NCBI RefSeq assembly: GCF_002770725.1
Contig: NZ_NQVN01000013.1
Location: 62,001-126,000 of the forward strand
Direction: 5' to 3'
DNA length: 64,000 nucleotides
Source of the DNA: Pleomorphomonas carboxyditropha
GTDB taxonomy: Bacteria; Pseudomonadota; Alphaproteobacteria; Rhizobiales; Pleomorphomonadaceae
Below are positions 1 to 8,575 of this stretch, piece by piece. Below the pieces are notes generated by a model, which saw only the letters and a program-made list of their open reading frames with translations, was not told the DNA's origin and made no database searches. A program made the position numbers and the translations under genes. Numbering within the stretch: the first letter of the stretch is position 1; each line of letters begins with the position of its first letter.

Positions 1-402
1 GACCGCCTTCTGGGTGGGCGCGAAGATGTTGTCGGCCACGGCACCGACGTTGCGCCCCATGCCGACGGCGACGATCATGCCGTCGAGCAGCGTCTTGTCG
101 AGATAGTTGGCCACGAGGTTGGCGAGCGCCGACCGCTGGGCGTCGGGATCGCGATTGTCGGCGGCGATCAACACCCGGTCGACCCCGAAGCGCTTCACGA
201 ACTCCTGCTCCAGCCTGAGGCTCAGCGTCGGATGGGTCCGGACGGCGATCTCGACGATGCCCTCCTCGCGCGCCTGGCGGAGCAGCCGGCCGATCTTGGC
301 GCGCGACATGTGATATTTGCGGGAGAGCGCCTCCTGCGTCTCCTGCTCGAGATAGTAGGCCGCGGCAATCTCGGTGAGGATGGTCAGCTCTGGATCGTTC
401 AT
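1..402 (-). CDS. SorC/DeoR-family sugar-binding transcriptional regulator, partial (3' end outside window)
   Basis: The 134 visible residues start MNDPELTILTEIAAAYYLEQ and contain an N-terminal helix-turn-helix (about residues 20-55, with LSRKYHMSRAKIGRLLRQAR). A linker then leads into the effector-binding domain around GMIVAVGMGRNVGAVADN. This is the layout of SorC-type regulators, which bind a phosphorylated sugar or sugar alcohol in the C-terminal domain. EryD, the erythritol regulator of rhizobia and Brucella, belongs to this family. The gene runs off the left edge, so the C-terminal half is not visible. An in-frame ATG four codons upstream (position 414) is an alternative start; neither start has a strong ribosome site. 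The gene is divided from the first sugar ABC operon by a chemoreceptor gene. A link to that operon is an inference. Confidence 0.85.
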   Translation of the reverse strand, partial: MNDPELTILTEIAAAYYLEQETQEALSRKYHMSRAKIGRLLRQAREEGIVEIAVRTHPTLSLRLEQEFVKRFGVDRVLIAADNRDPDAQRSALANLVANYLDKTLLDGMIVAVGMGRNVGAVADNIFAPTQKAV

Positions 403-504
403 GGTCTCTGGCATCCCATCCCGCCGCGCCGACGGCTCGCCCGAACGGTGATTTAACACGGGAGGCGGGGCATGATCAGCCCCGCCGACCGGCGTAGGAT
501 GAGA

Positions 505-2199
505 TCAGGCCGCCCGGATCTCCTCGACGAAGGCGCACACTTCCTCGCCGAGCTGGGCCGACTGCCGCTTCAGCTCCTCGGAGACGGTGAGCACGTGCCG
601 CGCCGTCGTGTCGGTCAGTTGCGAGGAGGCGCCGACCTTTTCCATGATCGCCGTCACCTCCGAGGCCGCCTCGGCGGCGCGCTGGGTGTTGCGGGCGATC
701 TCGGAGGTCGCCGAGCCCTGCTCCTCGACGGCCGAGGCGATCGACTGCGAGGACAGCTCGATGCTGGAAAGCGTTTCGACGATGCCGTCCATCGCCCGCT
801 CCGCCGCGTCGGTCGCCGCCTTGATCTCGCCGATCTTGCCGCCGATCTTCTCGGTCGCCCCGGTGGTCTGGTTGGCCAGTTCCTTGACCTCGGCGGCGAC
901 GATGGCAAAGCCCCGGCCGGCCTCGCCGGCCCTCGCCGCCTCGATGGCGGCGTTGAGCGCCAGGAGGTTGGTCTGGGAGGCGATGTCGCTGATCATGCTG
1001 ACCACCTCGCCGATCTCGTGCACCGCCGTCGACAGCACCCTTACGCTGGAAACGCTGTCGCGGGCTTCCTCGGCCGCCTGGCTGGCGGTCAGCGACGAGC
1101 GTTCGACCAGCGAGGCGATTTCCTGGATGGAGGCGGCGAGCTCCTCGGCGCTGGCGGCGACGGCATGCACGTTCTGCGAGGCGTGATCGGCGGACGACGA
1201 GCCCTCCTGCCCCTGCCGCGCCGTGTCGCTGGCCGTCTCGGTCAGATTGTTGGCCGAATCGGCGAGCGCCATCGACGACGCTCCGAAGCCGGACACCATC
1301 TCCTGCGTCCGCTCGACGAAGCGCTCGGCCAGCCTGGCGCGCTCGGCGATCACCGCCTGCTGACGGGCATCGATCTCCTTCTGGGCGGCGCGCTCGGCAA
1401 CGCCGGCCGCCAGGGCGCGGCGCAGGGCCTCGAGGCTCTCGGCCAGCGCGCCGACCTCGTCCTTGCGGCGGTCGTGGGGAATGGCAAGATCGTAGTTGCC
1501 GCCCTCGATCTCGGCCATCAGGCCGAGCAGCCGGCGCAGCGGCCGCGAAACCGTCCGGCTCATGAAGCCGATGCCGACGGCCATCACGACGATGACGGCG
1601 AGCAGCGTTCCGCCGGCGGCGAATCCGATCGACAGCCAGGAATAGGCGTTGTTGGCCTGCGACTCCGTCCGCACATCCTTCAGCAGCAGATCGTTGAAGC
1701 GGACGGCGGTGGCCTGGGTCTTTTCGATGACCGGCGTGCAGGACTTCTGCATGTCGTCGACGGCGGCGGCGATCTGTCCGCGATCGGAGGAGGCCAGCCG
1801 CTCCATGACGCTGCCGCAGGTCTCCAGGAAGACCTTGTCAATGCTGGCGCGGATCGCCTTCAGCTCCGCGTCCTTGGCCGGCAGCGCCTTGGCGGCGGCG
1901 TCGATGTATTTGTTGAAATTGGAGCGGCTGGTGGTGCGCAGCATCGCCGCTTCCTGGATCTGCTCCGGGCTGGACGCCGCCGCGTTCTGATACATCGATG
2001 TTACGATGTCGGAGATCGCGCGATTGGCTCGGCCGACGTAATCGGCCGCCGCCACCGAACCGTTGAGCAGATCCGAATAGCGCTGGTCGACCATCAGCAT
2101 GTTGACCGACGAGTAGCCGCTGCCGAGCAGCGCCATCACGCCCAGCATGCCGACCAGCAAATTGGTCTTGACCATCAGTGAAGCATTGACGATTCGCAT
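505..2199 (-). CDS. Methyl-accepting chemotaxis protein
   Basis: This 564-residue inner-membrane chemoreceptor has an N-terminal membrane segment (about 10-30) and a helical periplasmic sensor of four-helix-bundle type with two cysteines (LETCGSV and QKSCTPV). A second membrane segment (about 190-212) is followed by a HAMP domain with P-type start [14 protein letters not shown] long cytoplasmic coiled-coil signalling domain follows, whose conserved hairpin tip reads [20 protein letters not shown] near residue 415. The tip contacts CheA and CheW. No C-terminal CheR-binding pentapeptide is visible; the protein ends EEIRAA. No che genes are nearby. The gene sits alone between a SorC regulator and a sugar ABC operon, all on the same strand. 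A sugar-related ligand is possible but not shown. Confidence 0.93.
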   Translation of the reverse strand: MRIVNASLMVKTNLLVGMLGVMALLGSGYSSVNMLMVDQRYSDLLNGSVAAADYVGRANRAISDIVTSMYQNAAASSPEQIQEAAMLRTTSRSNFNKYIDAAAKALPAKDAELKAIRASIDKVFLETCGSVMERLASSDRGQIAAAVDDMQKSCTPVIEKTQATAVRFNDLLLKDVRTESQANNAYSWLSIGFAAGGTLLAVIVVMAVGIGFMSRTVSRPLRRLLGLMAEIEGGNYDLAIPHDRRKDEVGALAESLEALRRALAAGVAERAAQKEIDARQQAVIAERARLAERFVERTQEMVSGFGASSMALADSANNLTETASDTARQGQEGSSSADHASQNVHAVAASAEELAASIQEIASLVERSSLTASQAAEEARDSVSSVRVLSTAVHEIGEVVSMISDIASQTNLLALNAAIEAARAGEAGRGFAIVAAEVKELANQTTGATEKIGGKIGEIKAATDAAERAMDGIVETLSSIELSSQSIASAVEEQGSATSEIARNTQRAAEAASEVTAIMEKVGASSQLTDTTARHVLTVSEELKRQSAQLGEEVCAFVEEIRAA

Positions 2200-2533
2200 G
2201 ACCTCTCCCTTCCAGAACCAGACTTGTGCTCCCTGAGGACCTGCCTCGCCGCCGGTTCACAGCAAGCCGTCATTCGGCGGCCACTCCTCCTCCTGTGATC
2301 CACAACCGTTGTTCGGCTCTCTTCCGTGACGGATCACAAGAAGCGACACGACAAAGTGCCGGGATTTCCCCGCCCTCCTGGAGGCGGCGGCCGGCGATTG
2401 TCACTTCATCGCCGATAATATCATCATGATTGTTGATATTATTCTAACGCGAGAGCGTCATATGCAATCATCGGATCCGAGACGGCCGGCATGGCCGCCG
2501 ATAGGCCGATGCAAGCGGTCCGGACGACAAAAG

Positions 2534-2559
2534 GCCCGCATCGCGTTGGCGATGCGGGC
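2534..2559 (-). terminator. Rho-independent terminator of the first ABC operon
   Basis: A perfect 11-bp stem (GCCCGCATCGC / GCGATGCGGGC) encloses a 4-base loop. Read on the minus strand the stem is followed by CTTTTGTC, and it lies about 260 bases past the stop of the binding-protein gene. It is the obvious place for leftward transcription to end before the chemoreceptor. Confidence 0.7.
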
Positions 2560-2577
2560 AAAAGCCCTGCTTCCGGG

Positions 2578-2672
2578 CCGGAGCGGCGGACGCCCGGATA
2601 TATCGGGCCGCCGCTCCGGTCTTTTGTTGGCGCATCGGACCGAAAAGCGGAGCCACTTTTCGGTCCGGATGC
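2578..2672. repeat. Interspersed palindromic repeat (two adjacent hairpins)
   Basis: The first hairpin, 2578-2619, pairs CCGGAGCGGCGG with CCGCCGCTCCGG around an inner GCCCG/CGGGC stem and is followed by TCTTTTGT. The second, 2632-2672, pairs GCATCGGACCGAAAAG with CTTTTCGGTCCGGATGC. Degenerate copies of the first occur near 11759-11812, and a close copy of the second is at 30383-30423. The second resembles the short palindromes scattered through Rhizobiales intergenic regions. Confidence 0.75.
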
Positions 2673-2821
2673 TCCGGCGGTGCGCACCGCACACCTCGGC
2701 AGTGCGACCGGCGTCGATTCGACCGTCTCCGGCTCCGTTCGTTCCTTTCGGGGGACCAAAGGCCGACGGAGCCGGACGGCCCGGCAAGCACGGCTTCGTC
2801 CGGAGGGTCGCTACCCTGTCG

Positions 2822-3769
2822 TTACTCGGCCAGCACGAAGGGCGAGGTCATCTTGTCGACGTTGTCCTTGGTGATCAGGATGCAGTCGTAGAGCTGCTTC
2901 TCGGTGTCGACGCCGGTCTTGCCGGTCTTGATGAAGCTGTCCGCCTGCTCGACGGCCTTCTGCGAGAAGATCGCCACCGGTTGGAGGACGGTGTACTGCA
3001 GTTCGCCGGCCTTGATGGCGGCGACCGCGTCGGGCGAACCGTCGAAGCCGCCCACCTTCACCTGATCGAGCTTGCCGGCTTCCTTGAGAGCGGCGATCGC
3101 GCCGAGCGCCATCTCGTCGTTGCCGGAGATCACGCCGATGATGTCGGGATGAGCCTGCAGCAGCGACTGCATCTTCTGGTGGCCCTGGGCGCGGTCCCAG
3201 TTGGCGACTTCGCGGCCGACCTTGACCAGATCGGGATACTGGGTCAGCACGGTCTCGAAGCCGTTGGAACGGGTGGCGGCGTTGTTGTCGGCCGGGTTGC
3301 CGAACAGCTCGACGTAGTTACCCGTCTCGCCGACCATCTGCACCCACTGCTGGGCGCCGGCCGCCGCTCCCTGGGCGTTGTTGGAAACCAGCTGCGCCTT
3401 GGCGAGGCCTTCCTGGTTGATCTCGGCGTTGACCAGGAACACCGGGATATTGGCGGCGATCGCCTTCTTGACGGCGCCCACCGAACCATCGGCATTGGCC
3501 GGATCGAGGATGATCGCCACCGACTTGTTGGTGATCGCCGTGTCGATCAGCGTGCTTTCGGTGTTGGTGTCGCCCTTGTGGGCGGCGACGTTGGCCGTAT
3601 AGCCGAGCTTCTCGGCGGTCGCCTTGGCCACTTCACCTTCGGTGAACCAGTAGGGGTTGGCCGGATCGGTGACGATGATGGAGATGAGGCCGTCGGCATA
3701 GGCGTAGCCGCTCATCATAGGAGCCACGGCGGCGGCGGCCAGAAGCACGCGGCGGAAGGCGTTAGGCAT
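2822..3769 (-). CDS. Sugar ABC transporter substrate-binding protein (RbsB-like, CUT2), system 1
   Basis: This 315-residue periplasmic binding protein has a signal peptide ending near residue 25 (MSGYAYA-D) and a type 1 periplasmic-binding fold. Family hallmarks are IIVTDPANPYWFTEGEVAKA at the start of the mature domain, the Asp-rich ligand segment LDPANADGS, the hinge VELFGNPADNN and ISGNDEMALGAIAAL. The protein belongs to the ribose/polyol group often annotated as D-ribose binding; rhizobial erythritol-binding EryG proteins lie in the same broad family. It is the last gene of the four-gene operon and follows the permease gene by about 100 bases, with a terminator about 260 bases downstream. 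Ligand: a sugar or sugar alcohol, most plausibly a short polyol given the neighbouring pathway. That ligand assignment is inference. Confidence 0.88.
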   Translation of the reverse strand: MPNAFRRVLLAAAAVAPMMSGYAYADGLISIIVTDPANPYWFTEGEVAKATAEKLGYTANVAAHKGDTNTESTLIDTAITNKSVAIILDPANADGSVGAVKKAIAANIPVFLVNAEINQEGLAKAQLVSNNAQGAAAGAQQWVQMVGETGNYVELFGNPADNNAATRSNGFETVLTQYPDLVKVGREVANWDRAQGHQKMQSLLQAHPDIIGVISGNDEMALGAIAALKEAGKLDQVKVGGFDGSPDAVAAIKAGELQYTVLQPVAIFSQKAVEQADSFIKTGKTGVDTEKQLYDCILITKDNVDKMTSPFVLAE

Positions 3770-3872
3770 ATTTCTCTCTCCCTAGGTTGTTTTCGCGCCG
3801 AACAGGCAGCGAAGCTTTCCGCCCAGGCATTTTCCTCCGGCCTGGAGCAGAGAAGAGCGGAAGGACGGCGGC

Positions 3873-4931
3873 TCAGAAGCGCTTGCCACCGTACTGAAGG
3901 CTGTTGAGCAACACGGCGAGAACGATGACCGCGCCGGTGAATACGGTCTGCCAGTAGGCGGAGACGCCGATGATCACCAGGCCGTCCGACAGGAAGCCGA
4001 TGACGAAGGCGCCCAGCATGGTGCCGCGCACCGTGCCGCGACCGCCGCTGAGCGACGCGCCACCGATCACCACGGCGGCGATGGCGATCATCTCGTAGGT
4101 GAAGCCGGCGGTCGGACCGGCCGAGGTGAGCTGCGAGGACAGCACCAGACCGGCGACCGACGCCAGCATGCCGGACAGCGCGTAGACGCAGATGTGAACG
4201 AAGGGCACCGGCACGCCCGACAGCTCGGCGGCGCGCTGATTGCCGCCGGTGGCGTAGATCCAGCGGCCGAAGGCGCTGCGGGCCAGCACGATGCCGAAGA
4301 TGGCGGCCAGCAAGGCAAGGATGATGACGCTGACCGGGATGCCGAACAGACGGTTGAAGCCCAGCCAGTCGAAACCGGTGTTGCCATAGGCCTCGTTGCC
4401 GCCGAGGTTGTTGTAGGTGAGGCCGTTGGTGATGAGCAGAGCGATGCCGCGCGCGACGTACATGATGCCCAGCGTCGCCACGAAGGACGGGACGCGCAGA
4501 TAGGCGACGAGAACGCCGGTGATCGAGCCGAGAAAGGCGCCGAAGGCCAGCGTCATCACCGTCACCGCCCACACCGGCGGATAGACGATGACGCCAAGCG
4601 AGTTGAAGCTGACGCCCTGCATCAGGAAGCCGGCGATGATGCCGGCAAGCCCGAGCAACGAGCCGACCGACAGATCGATGCCGCCGGTCAGGATCACCAG
4701 GAGCATGCCGATCGCCAGGATGCCGTAGATCGCCACATGCGACGACATGATGAGAAGATTGCTGACCGTCAGGTAGTTCGGCGACATCAGCGAAAAGAAG
4801 ACGATGATGACCAGAAGCGCCCCGAAAGCGCGGCCTTCGATGAGAAGGTCGGCAAGGTTGATCTTCTGCTTTGCAGCGGTCGGGTTCATTTTTGAAACAT
4901 CTGTGCTAGACATCGACGTTGTCCTGCTCAT
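3873..4931 (-). CDS. Sugar ABC transporter permease (RbsC-like, CUT2), system 1
   Basis: This 352-residue integral membrane protein of the BPD_transp_2 family has eight or more hydrophobic segments. The family signature ILTGGIDLSVGSLLGLAGII lies near residue 85, and the C-terminal EAA-like loop reads IAIAAVVIGGASLSGGRG. It forms the membrane channel for the binding protein at 2822-3769 and pairs with the fused ATPase encoded immediately upstream, with 6 bases between stop and start. An internal ATG at codon 7 or 15 could also serve as start. The N-terminus is polar for about 30 residues, which is long for the family. Confidence 0.92.
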   Translation of the reverse strand: MSRTTSMSSTDVSKMNPTAAKQKINLADLLIEGRAFGALLVIIVFFSLMSPNYLTVSNLLIMSSHVAIYGILAIGMLLVILTGGIDLSVGSLLGLAGIIAGFLMQGVSFNSLGVIVYPPVWAVTVMTLAFGAFLGSITGVLVAYLRVPSFVATLGIMYVARGIALLITNGLTYNNLGGNEAYGNTGFDWLGFNRLFGIPVSVIILALLAAIFGIVLARSAFGRWIYATGGNQRAAELSGVPVPFVHICVYALSGMLASVAGLVLSSQLTSAGPTAGFTYEMIAIAAVVIGGASLSGGRGTVRGTMLGAFVIGFLSDGLVIIGVSAYWQTVFTGAVIVLAVLLNSLQYGGKRF

Positions 4932-4937
4932 TCGACT

Positions 4938-6482
4938 TTAGTGGACAACGGCTTCACCCGAAGCCGCCATAATTCGTGCCTTGGTCACGTCCGAGCCGAA
5001 CTCGGCAGAGATCTTGCCCTTGTGCATGACGATGATGCGGTGAGCGACGCTCAGGCATTCGCCGACTTCCGAAGTGGTGTAGAGAACGGCCAGCCCCTCG
5101 CGGGCGCCCTCGGCGAGCAGGCGGAAGACCTCCGCCTTGGCGCCGATGTCGATGCCGCGGCTCGGCTCGTCGAGCAGGATCGCCTTGGGGTTGGTCGACC
5201 ACATCTTGCCGATCACCACCTTCTGCTGGTTGCCGCCGGACAGCGAGCCGATCAGGTGATCGGGCGAGCCGGCCTTGACGGTGGTGCGGCGGATGGCGTT
5301 GTCGATATGCTCGCGTTCGAGCCGCCTGGAGGTGAACAGGCCGCGCACCAGACGGCGCAGATTGGCAAGCGACAGGTTCTGGCCGATGGTCATGGTCTGC
5401 ACCAGGCCGTCGCGCTGGCGGTCCTCGGGGACCAGCACCAGGCCCTCGGCGATCCGCTCGGCGATGCTGGCACGGGTGATGTCGCGGTCGTTGAGCGCGA
5501 CCTTGCCGTGCCGGGCGGCGAGCCGTCCGGCCAGGCATTCGAGCAGTTCGGTGCGTCCGGCGCCCATCAGCCCGTAGATGCAGACGATTTCTCCGGCGCG
5601 CACGTCGAGCGACAGCTCGTCGACCAGCTTCTGGTTGCCGGTGGCATCGACCACCGTGACTTCCTCGACCTGCAGCACGACGTTGCCGAACGGATAGCCG
5701 GTGGGCGGAGAGCCGAGGTTGAAGTGCTCGCCGACCATGTGGCGGACGATCCATTCGAGGTCGATGTCGCCGCGCGGCGCGTAGGCCGTCATGTTGCCGT
5801 CGCGCAGGACGACGGCGTGATCGGTGATCTGCAGCGCTTCCTCGAGGTGATGGGAAATATAGACGATCGACACGCCCCGGCTCTTCAGGTCGCGGATCAC
5901 CTTGAACAGCACCTCGACCTCGGAGGCGGACAGCGCGGACGTCGGCTCGTCCATGATCAGGATGCGGCTGTTGACCGACAGGGCGCGGGCGATCTCGACG
6001 ATCTGCTGCTGGCCGAGGCGCAGATCCTCGACCTTGGTGCGCGGATCGATGTTCTCCTCGAGCTCGGCGAGCAGCAGGCGGCACTGCCGCTCCTCCTCGG
6101 CGAAGTCCACCCCCTTCATGGTGCGGATCTCGCGGCCCATGAAGATGTTGTCGCGCACCGTCATGTTCGGCGCGAGGCTGAGCTCCTGATGGATGATGGA
6201 AATGCCGTGGTTGCGCGCGTCGGTCGACGAGTCGAACTCGATCGGCTCGCCGTCGAGGATGATGGTGCCGGAGGTCGGCTTGTAGACGCCCGACAGGATC
6301 TTCATCAGGGTCGACTTGCCGGCGCCGTTCTCGCCGAACAGCGCGGTCACCTGGCCGCGCCGGACGTCGAAGTTCACGCCCTTGAGCGCCTGGATGCTGC
6401 CGAACACCTTGGCGACGTTGCGCGCGCTCAGCACGATCTCGGAGGTTTCGGGCGCGGCGACGGGGATGACGGACGTGTCCAC
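4938..6482 (-). CDS. Sugar ABC transporter ATP-binding protein with two ABC domains (RbsA-like), system 1
   Basis: This 514-residue cytoplasmic ATPase has two ABC cassettes in tandem, as in RbsA, MglA and XylG. The first carries Walker A GENGAGKST, signature LRLGQQQIVEIAR and Walker B ILIMDEPTSAL. The second has a degenerate P-loop (GLMGAGRTE), signature LSGGNQQKVVIGK and Walker B ILLDEPSRGID. A degenerate second P-loop is normal for CUT2 ATPases. The start is a GTG, one base after the stop of the DUF2291 gene, with GGAGG about 11 bases upstream, so translation is probably coupled. It powers uptake through the permease at 3873-4931. Confidence 0.93.
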   Translation of the reverse strand: MDTSVIPVAAPETSEIVLSARNVAKVFGSIQALKGVNFDVRRGQVTALFGENGAGKSTLMKILSGVYKPTSGTIILDGEPIEFDSSTDARNHGISIIHQELSLAPNMTVRDNIFMGREIRTMKGVDFAEEERQCRLLLAELEENIDPRTKVEDLRLGQQQIVEIARALSVNSRILIMDEPTSALSASEVEVLFKVIRDLKSRGVSIVYISHHLEEALQITDHAVVLRDGNMTAYAPRGDIDLEWIVRHMVGEHFNLGSPPTGYPFGNVVLQVEEVTVVDATGNQKLVDELSLDVRAGEIVCIYGLMGAGRTELLECLAGRLAARHGKVALNDRDITRASIAERIAEGLVLVPEDRQRDGLVQTMTIGQNLSLANLRRLVRGLFTSRRLEREHIDNAIRRTTVKAGSPDHLIGSLSGGNQQKVVIGKMWSTNPKAILLDEPSRGIDIGAKAEVFRLLAEGAREGLAVLYTTSEVGECLSVAHRIIVMHKGKISAEFGSDVTKARIMAASGEAVVH

Positions 6483-6483
6483 T

Positions 6484-7161
6484 TTATTGGACCTCCAGGC
6501 GCACCGGCGTCACCAGCCAGCTCTTGGGATTGATCAGCCGGAAGGCGCCGACGATGCTGACCGTCTTGCCGGCCAGCGCGGAGGTGTCGACCTCGGCGAG
6601 AACGGTCTTCTTCATCTCGTTGTTCAGCGCCGAGCCGGCGTTCTGATATTCGATCTGGTTGGTGAACTGGCCGAAGGAGACGGTGCCGGTGGCATCCCGC
6701 AGCTCGGTGCCGTTGATGGCCGGCCCGGTCTGGACGCGGATCTTGACGTCCGGCACGTCGGCGACCGTGATCTCGCACAGCCCGGAGGCCAGCCGCTCGC
6801 CGGCGACGCCGGTGAATTTCACCGAGAAGACCGGCCCCGAGCCACCGGCGATGCCGTATTTGGCGACGGCCTCGTCCTTGTTGGCGGCGATCGCCTGCTG
6901 CAGGGTCGCCGCCTCGACGGCGCGCGCCTCGATCGCCGCCTTGATGTCGGGAAAGGCCTTGGCGCCGTAGACGGCGGCCGAGAAGCCGGCCTGCCGGAGG
7001 TCCTCGGACGAGCCGATCCGCACCACCTTGGTGTCCAGCGCGATGGCGAGGACAACGACGATCACGCCGCCAAGCAACGCGAAGCGGCGCCACTTCGGCC
7101 GTCCGGACGACAGCCCGCCCGCCTTCATTTCCACAGTTGACGCCTTTGCCTTGTTGATCAT
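6484..7161 (-). CDS. DUF2291 family membrane-anchored protein
   Basis: This protein has one N-terminal membrane segment (FALLGGVIVVVLAIALDTKV, about residue 30-50) and a periplasmic domain of about 170 residues with the family pattern VKFTGVAGERLASG and IVGAFRLINPKSWLVTPV. DUF2291 proteins are regularly encoded beside CUT2 sugar ABC transporters in Proteobacteria, including erythritol-type loci; their molecular role is unknown. It is the first gene of the operon. The start chosen (MINKAKAS) has GAGG about 12 bases upstream. An in-frame ATG ten codons further up (7191) is possible but has no clear ribosome site. A 13-bp hairpin lies just upstream of the coding region (7231-7269). Confidence 0.8.
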   Translation of the reverse strand: MINKAKASTVEMKAGGLSSGRPKWRRFALLGGVIVVVLAIALDTKVVRIGSSEDLRQAGFSAAVYGAKAFPDIKAAIEARAVEAATLQQAIAANKDEAVAKYGIAGGSGPVFSVKFTGVAGERLASGLCEITVADVPDVKIRVQTGPAINGTELRDATGTVSFGQFTNQIEYQNAGSALNNEMKKTVLAEVDTSALAGKTVSIVGAFRLINPKSWLVTPVRLEVQ

Positions 7162-7230
7162 CGCCCAGGAACCTCGACCATTGATACCCATTCGCGAGGA
7201 TGCCGACGCATCCGCTCATTGAGCGCCATT

Positions 7231-7269
7231 GCCGGTTTCTCATCTGCATCAAGGGCATGAGAAATCGGC
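7231..7269 (-). promoter_or_regulatory. Leader hairpin upstream of the DUF2291 gene
   Basis: A 13-base arm at 7231-7243 pairs with 7257-7269 (12 of 13 positions) across a 13-base loop. It sits in the roughly 300-base untranslated leader between the promoter and the first gene of ABC operon 1. It has no T tract, so it is not a standard terminator. A role in mRNA stability or attenuation is possible. Confidence 0.45.
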
Positions 7270-7448
7270 AAGCGGACTGCCAAGAGGCATTTTCGATGCC
7301 CCCTGGCACGACGATCACAGCGAGGCCGGTTGGAAGCGGCGCACTTTGCCGGCACCCTGCCGGCAGCCGAGGCATACTCCCCCGACAACGATGCCAACGC
7401 CGGCATCGCCAGTGAAAATGTCCGGATTTCCTCCCAGTCGACGCGCCT

Positions 7449-7531
7449 CGGACTCTCCTCGCCACCGAGCGTGTGATCTGTTGTTATTTTGATCAAACCA
7501 TACGGCAACCGTAACACGGATGTCAATGACT
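7449..7531 (-). promoter_or_regulatory. Promoter/operator of ABC operon 1, shared with ABC operon 2
   Basis: On the minus strand a -35 box TTGACA (7521-7526) and a -10 box TATGGT (7497-7502) are 18 bases apart. The spacer contains TGTTACGGT, and TAACA recurs just beyond the -10 box, giving a TGTTA...TAACA inverted pair around the promoter. Nearly the whole 80-base stretch, including sequence downstream of the -10 box, is repeated upstream of the second ABC operon (23473-23553). The DeoR-type regulator at 25213-26031 is a candidate binder; this is inference. Confidence 0.75.
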
Positions 7532-7869
7532 TATGTTTTCTTTATACCACAAATATGTTCTTTTTCGGCGAACCCGCGCGGGAAAATCGCAAGCCGCTCG
7601 CGTACCGGGAGAGTTGGCCCGGTTTGGAGACGAGATGATTTATATAATCTAAACAATTATTTGAAGGGACATGGCTCCTGCGGTGGCGCGAGGCCGGCCG
7701 GCCTCCGCCTCCGTCCGCAACCATGCATCATGGAACGTAACAACATTCCCTCACCCACCCCGCCCGAGCGAGGCACCCAGATCCGGTGCGGGGCCACGGC
7801 GCTAGGGCTGCGCGATATGATCCGCGCGACAATGGCGGGATAGCCTTGGCGGACCAATTCCATACTGTC

Positions 7870-7898
7870 TTGATCATATACATTCATGCATGTATGTA
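7870..7898 (+). promoter_or_regulatory. Promoter and TetR operator of the TetR-hydrolase-DUF4105 operon
   Basis: A -35 box TTGATC (7870-7875) and a -10 box TATGTA (7893-7898) lie 17 bases apart. They overlap a 20-base palindrome (7879-7898) with arms TACATTCATG and CATGTATGTA matching at 9 of 10 positions. This resembles the known AcrR operator, in which TACATACAT faces ATGTATGTA. Autorepression by the downstream TetR protein is the natural reading. Confidence 0.7.
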
Positions 7899-7924
7899 AA
7901 CGTCCGCAAAGGATGTGCATCGAC

Positions 7925-8575
7925 ATGCCGCGCAGAACCAAGCCCGAAGCCGAGCATACGCGAGAAACGGTGCTGGACGCCGCCATCCAGGTGTTTCTGG
8001 ACCAAGGCGTTGCAAGGGCTACCTTGGAAGATATCGGCCGGGTAGCGGGGACGACGCGAGGCGCCGTCTATTGGCATTTCCACAGCAAGATCAATCTACT
8101 GATCGCGATCGACGAACGAGTCCGCCTGTTCGGCGAGGAGGTGCTGGCCAAGGTCGGCTCCTATAGCGGGCCGGATCCGCTGGGGGAGTTGGGCCGGGCG
8201 CTGATCGCCGCCTTCGAAATCATCGAATCCGACCCGCATCTTCGGCCCATGCTGACGGTGCTGCTGCTGCGGTGCGAATATACCAGCGAGATGGCGCCGA
8301 TGAGGGAGCGGCAACAGCGTTCCAACGAGGCGCTGCGGGCCGAGCTCGGCAGGATTTCCCGACTTGCGGCCACGGCGGGCCTGCTTGCTCCGCCGTGGCG
8401 ACCGGAGACGGCGGTAACAGCGCTGCGTGCCCTGCTGGCCGGTTTGATTCACAACTGGCTTCAGGACGCGGAATTTCGTCTCGCCGTCGACGGAGGGGAC
8501 GCGGTGCGATCCCTCATGATGTCGATGGGCGTTTCTTCCCCTTCGGCAGCCGCCCGGTCGACCTCGGAGGCTTGA
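7925..8575 (+). CDS. TetR/AcrR-family transcriptional repressor
   Basis: This 216-residue regulator starts MPRRTKPEAEHTRETVLDAA. The N-terminal helix-turn-helix (ATLEDIGRVAGTTRGAVYWHF, about residues 30-52) is close to AcrR and TtgR, and the C-terminal ligand domain also follows the AcrR type (residues 80-200). AAAGGA lies 11 bases before the chosen ATG; an in-frame ATG at 7913 is the alternative. An AcrR-like palindrome overlaps its promoter. Unlike acrR, no efflux pump genes stand next to it. Instead its stop codon directly abuts the start of a lipoprotein hydrolase gene, so the regulator heads a three-gene operon. Confidence 0.9.
   Translation: MPRRTKPEAEHTRETVLDAAIQVFLDQGVARATLEDIGRVAGTTRGAVYWHFHSKINLLIAIDERVRLFGEEVLAKVGSYSGPDPLGELGRALIAAFEIIESDPHLRPMLTVLLLRCEYTSEMAPMRERQQRSNEALRAELGRISRLAATAGLLAPPWRPETAVTALRALLAGLIHNWLQDAEFRLAVDGGDAVRSLMMSMGVSSPSAAARSTSEA

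Larger units (their letters stand above)
2200..2821. other. Intergenic region with terminator and repeat hairpins
   Basis: No convincing gene lies between the chemoreceptor and the first ABC operon. Positions 2200-2460 hold the chemoreceptor upstream region, with an AT-rich stretch near 2410-2455. From 2534 three strong hairpins follow in succession: a terminator, a hairpin with a T tract on the plus side, and a Rhizobiales-type palindrome (separate entries). Short frames in several phases through 2440-2790 arise from the symmetric repeats and are not genes. Confidence 0.7.
7192..7924. other. Divergent intergenic region between ABC operon 1 and a TetR operon
   Basis: No gene is supported here. 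Leftward signals are the promoter element at 7449-7531 and the leader hairpin at 7231-7269. The rightward signal is the TetR promoter and operator at 7870-7898. Between them is an AT-rich stretch near 7620-7670 and an unremarkable GC-rich segment. Confidence 0.7.

Noticed and set aside
1-402. Calling the left-edge regulator eryD
   Set aside because: Only the N-terminal third is visible and no eryABC genes are present, so only the family name is safe.
472-2181. A 569-codon open frame on the plus strand opposite the chemoreceptor gene
   Set aside because: Its product is Arg/Gly/Asp-rich with no domain, a mirror of the real minus-strand coding sequence in high-GC DNA.
4941-6533. A 530-codon plus-strand frame opposite the RbsA-like ATPase
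   Set aside because: The minus-strand frame carries complete ABC motifs; the antisense frame has none.
7925-8575. Naming the TetR protein acrR
   Set aside because: The operator and domain are AcrR-like, but no AcrAB pump is adjacent and its operon encodes unrelated proteins.
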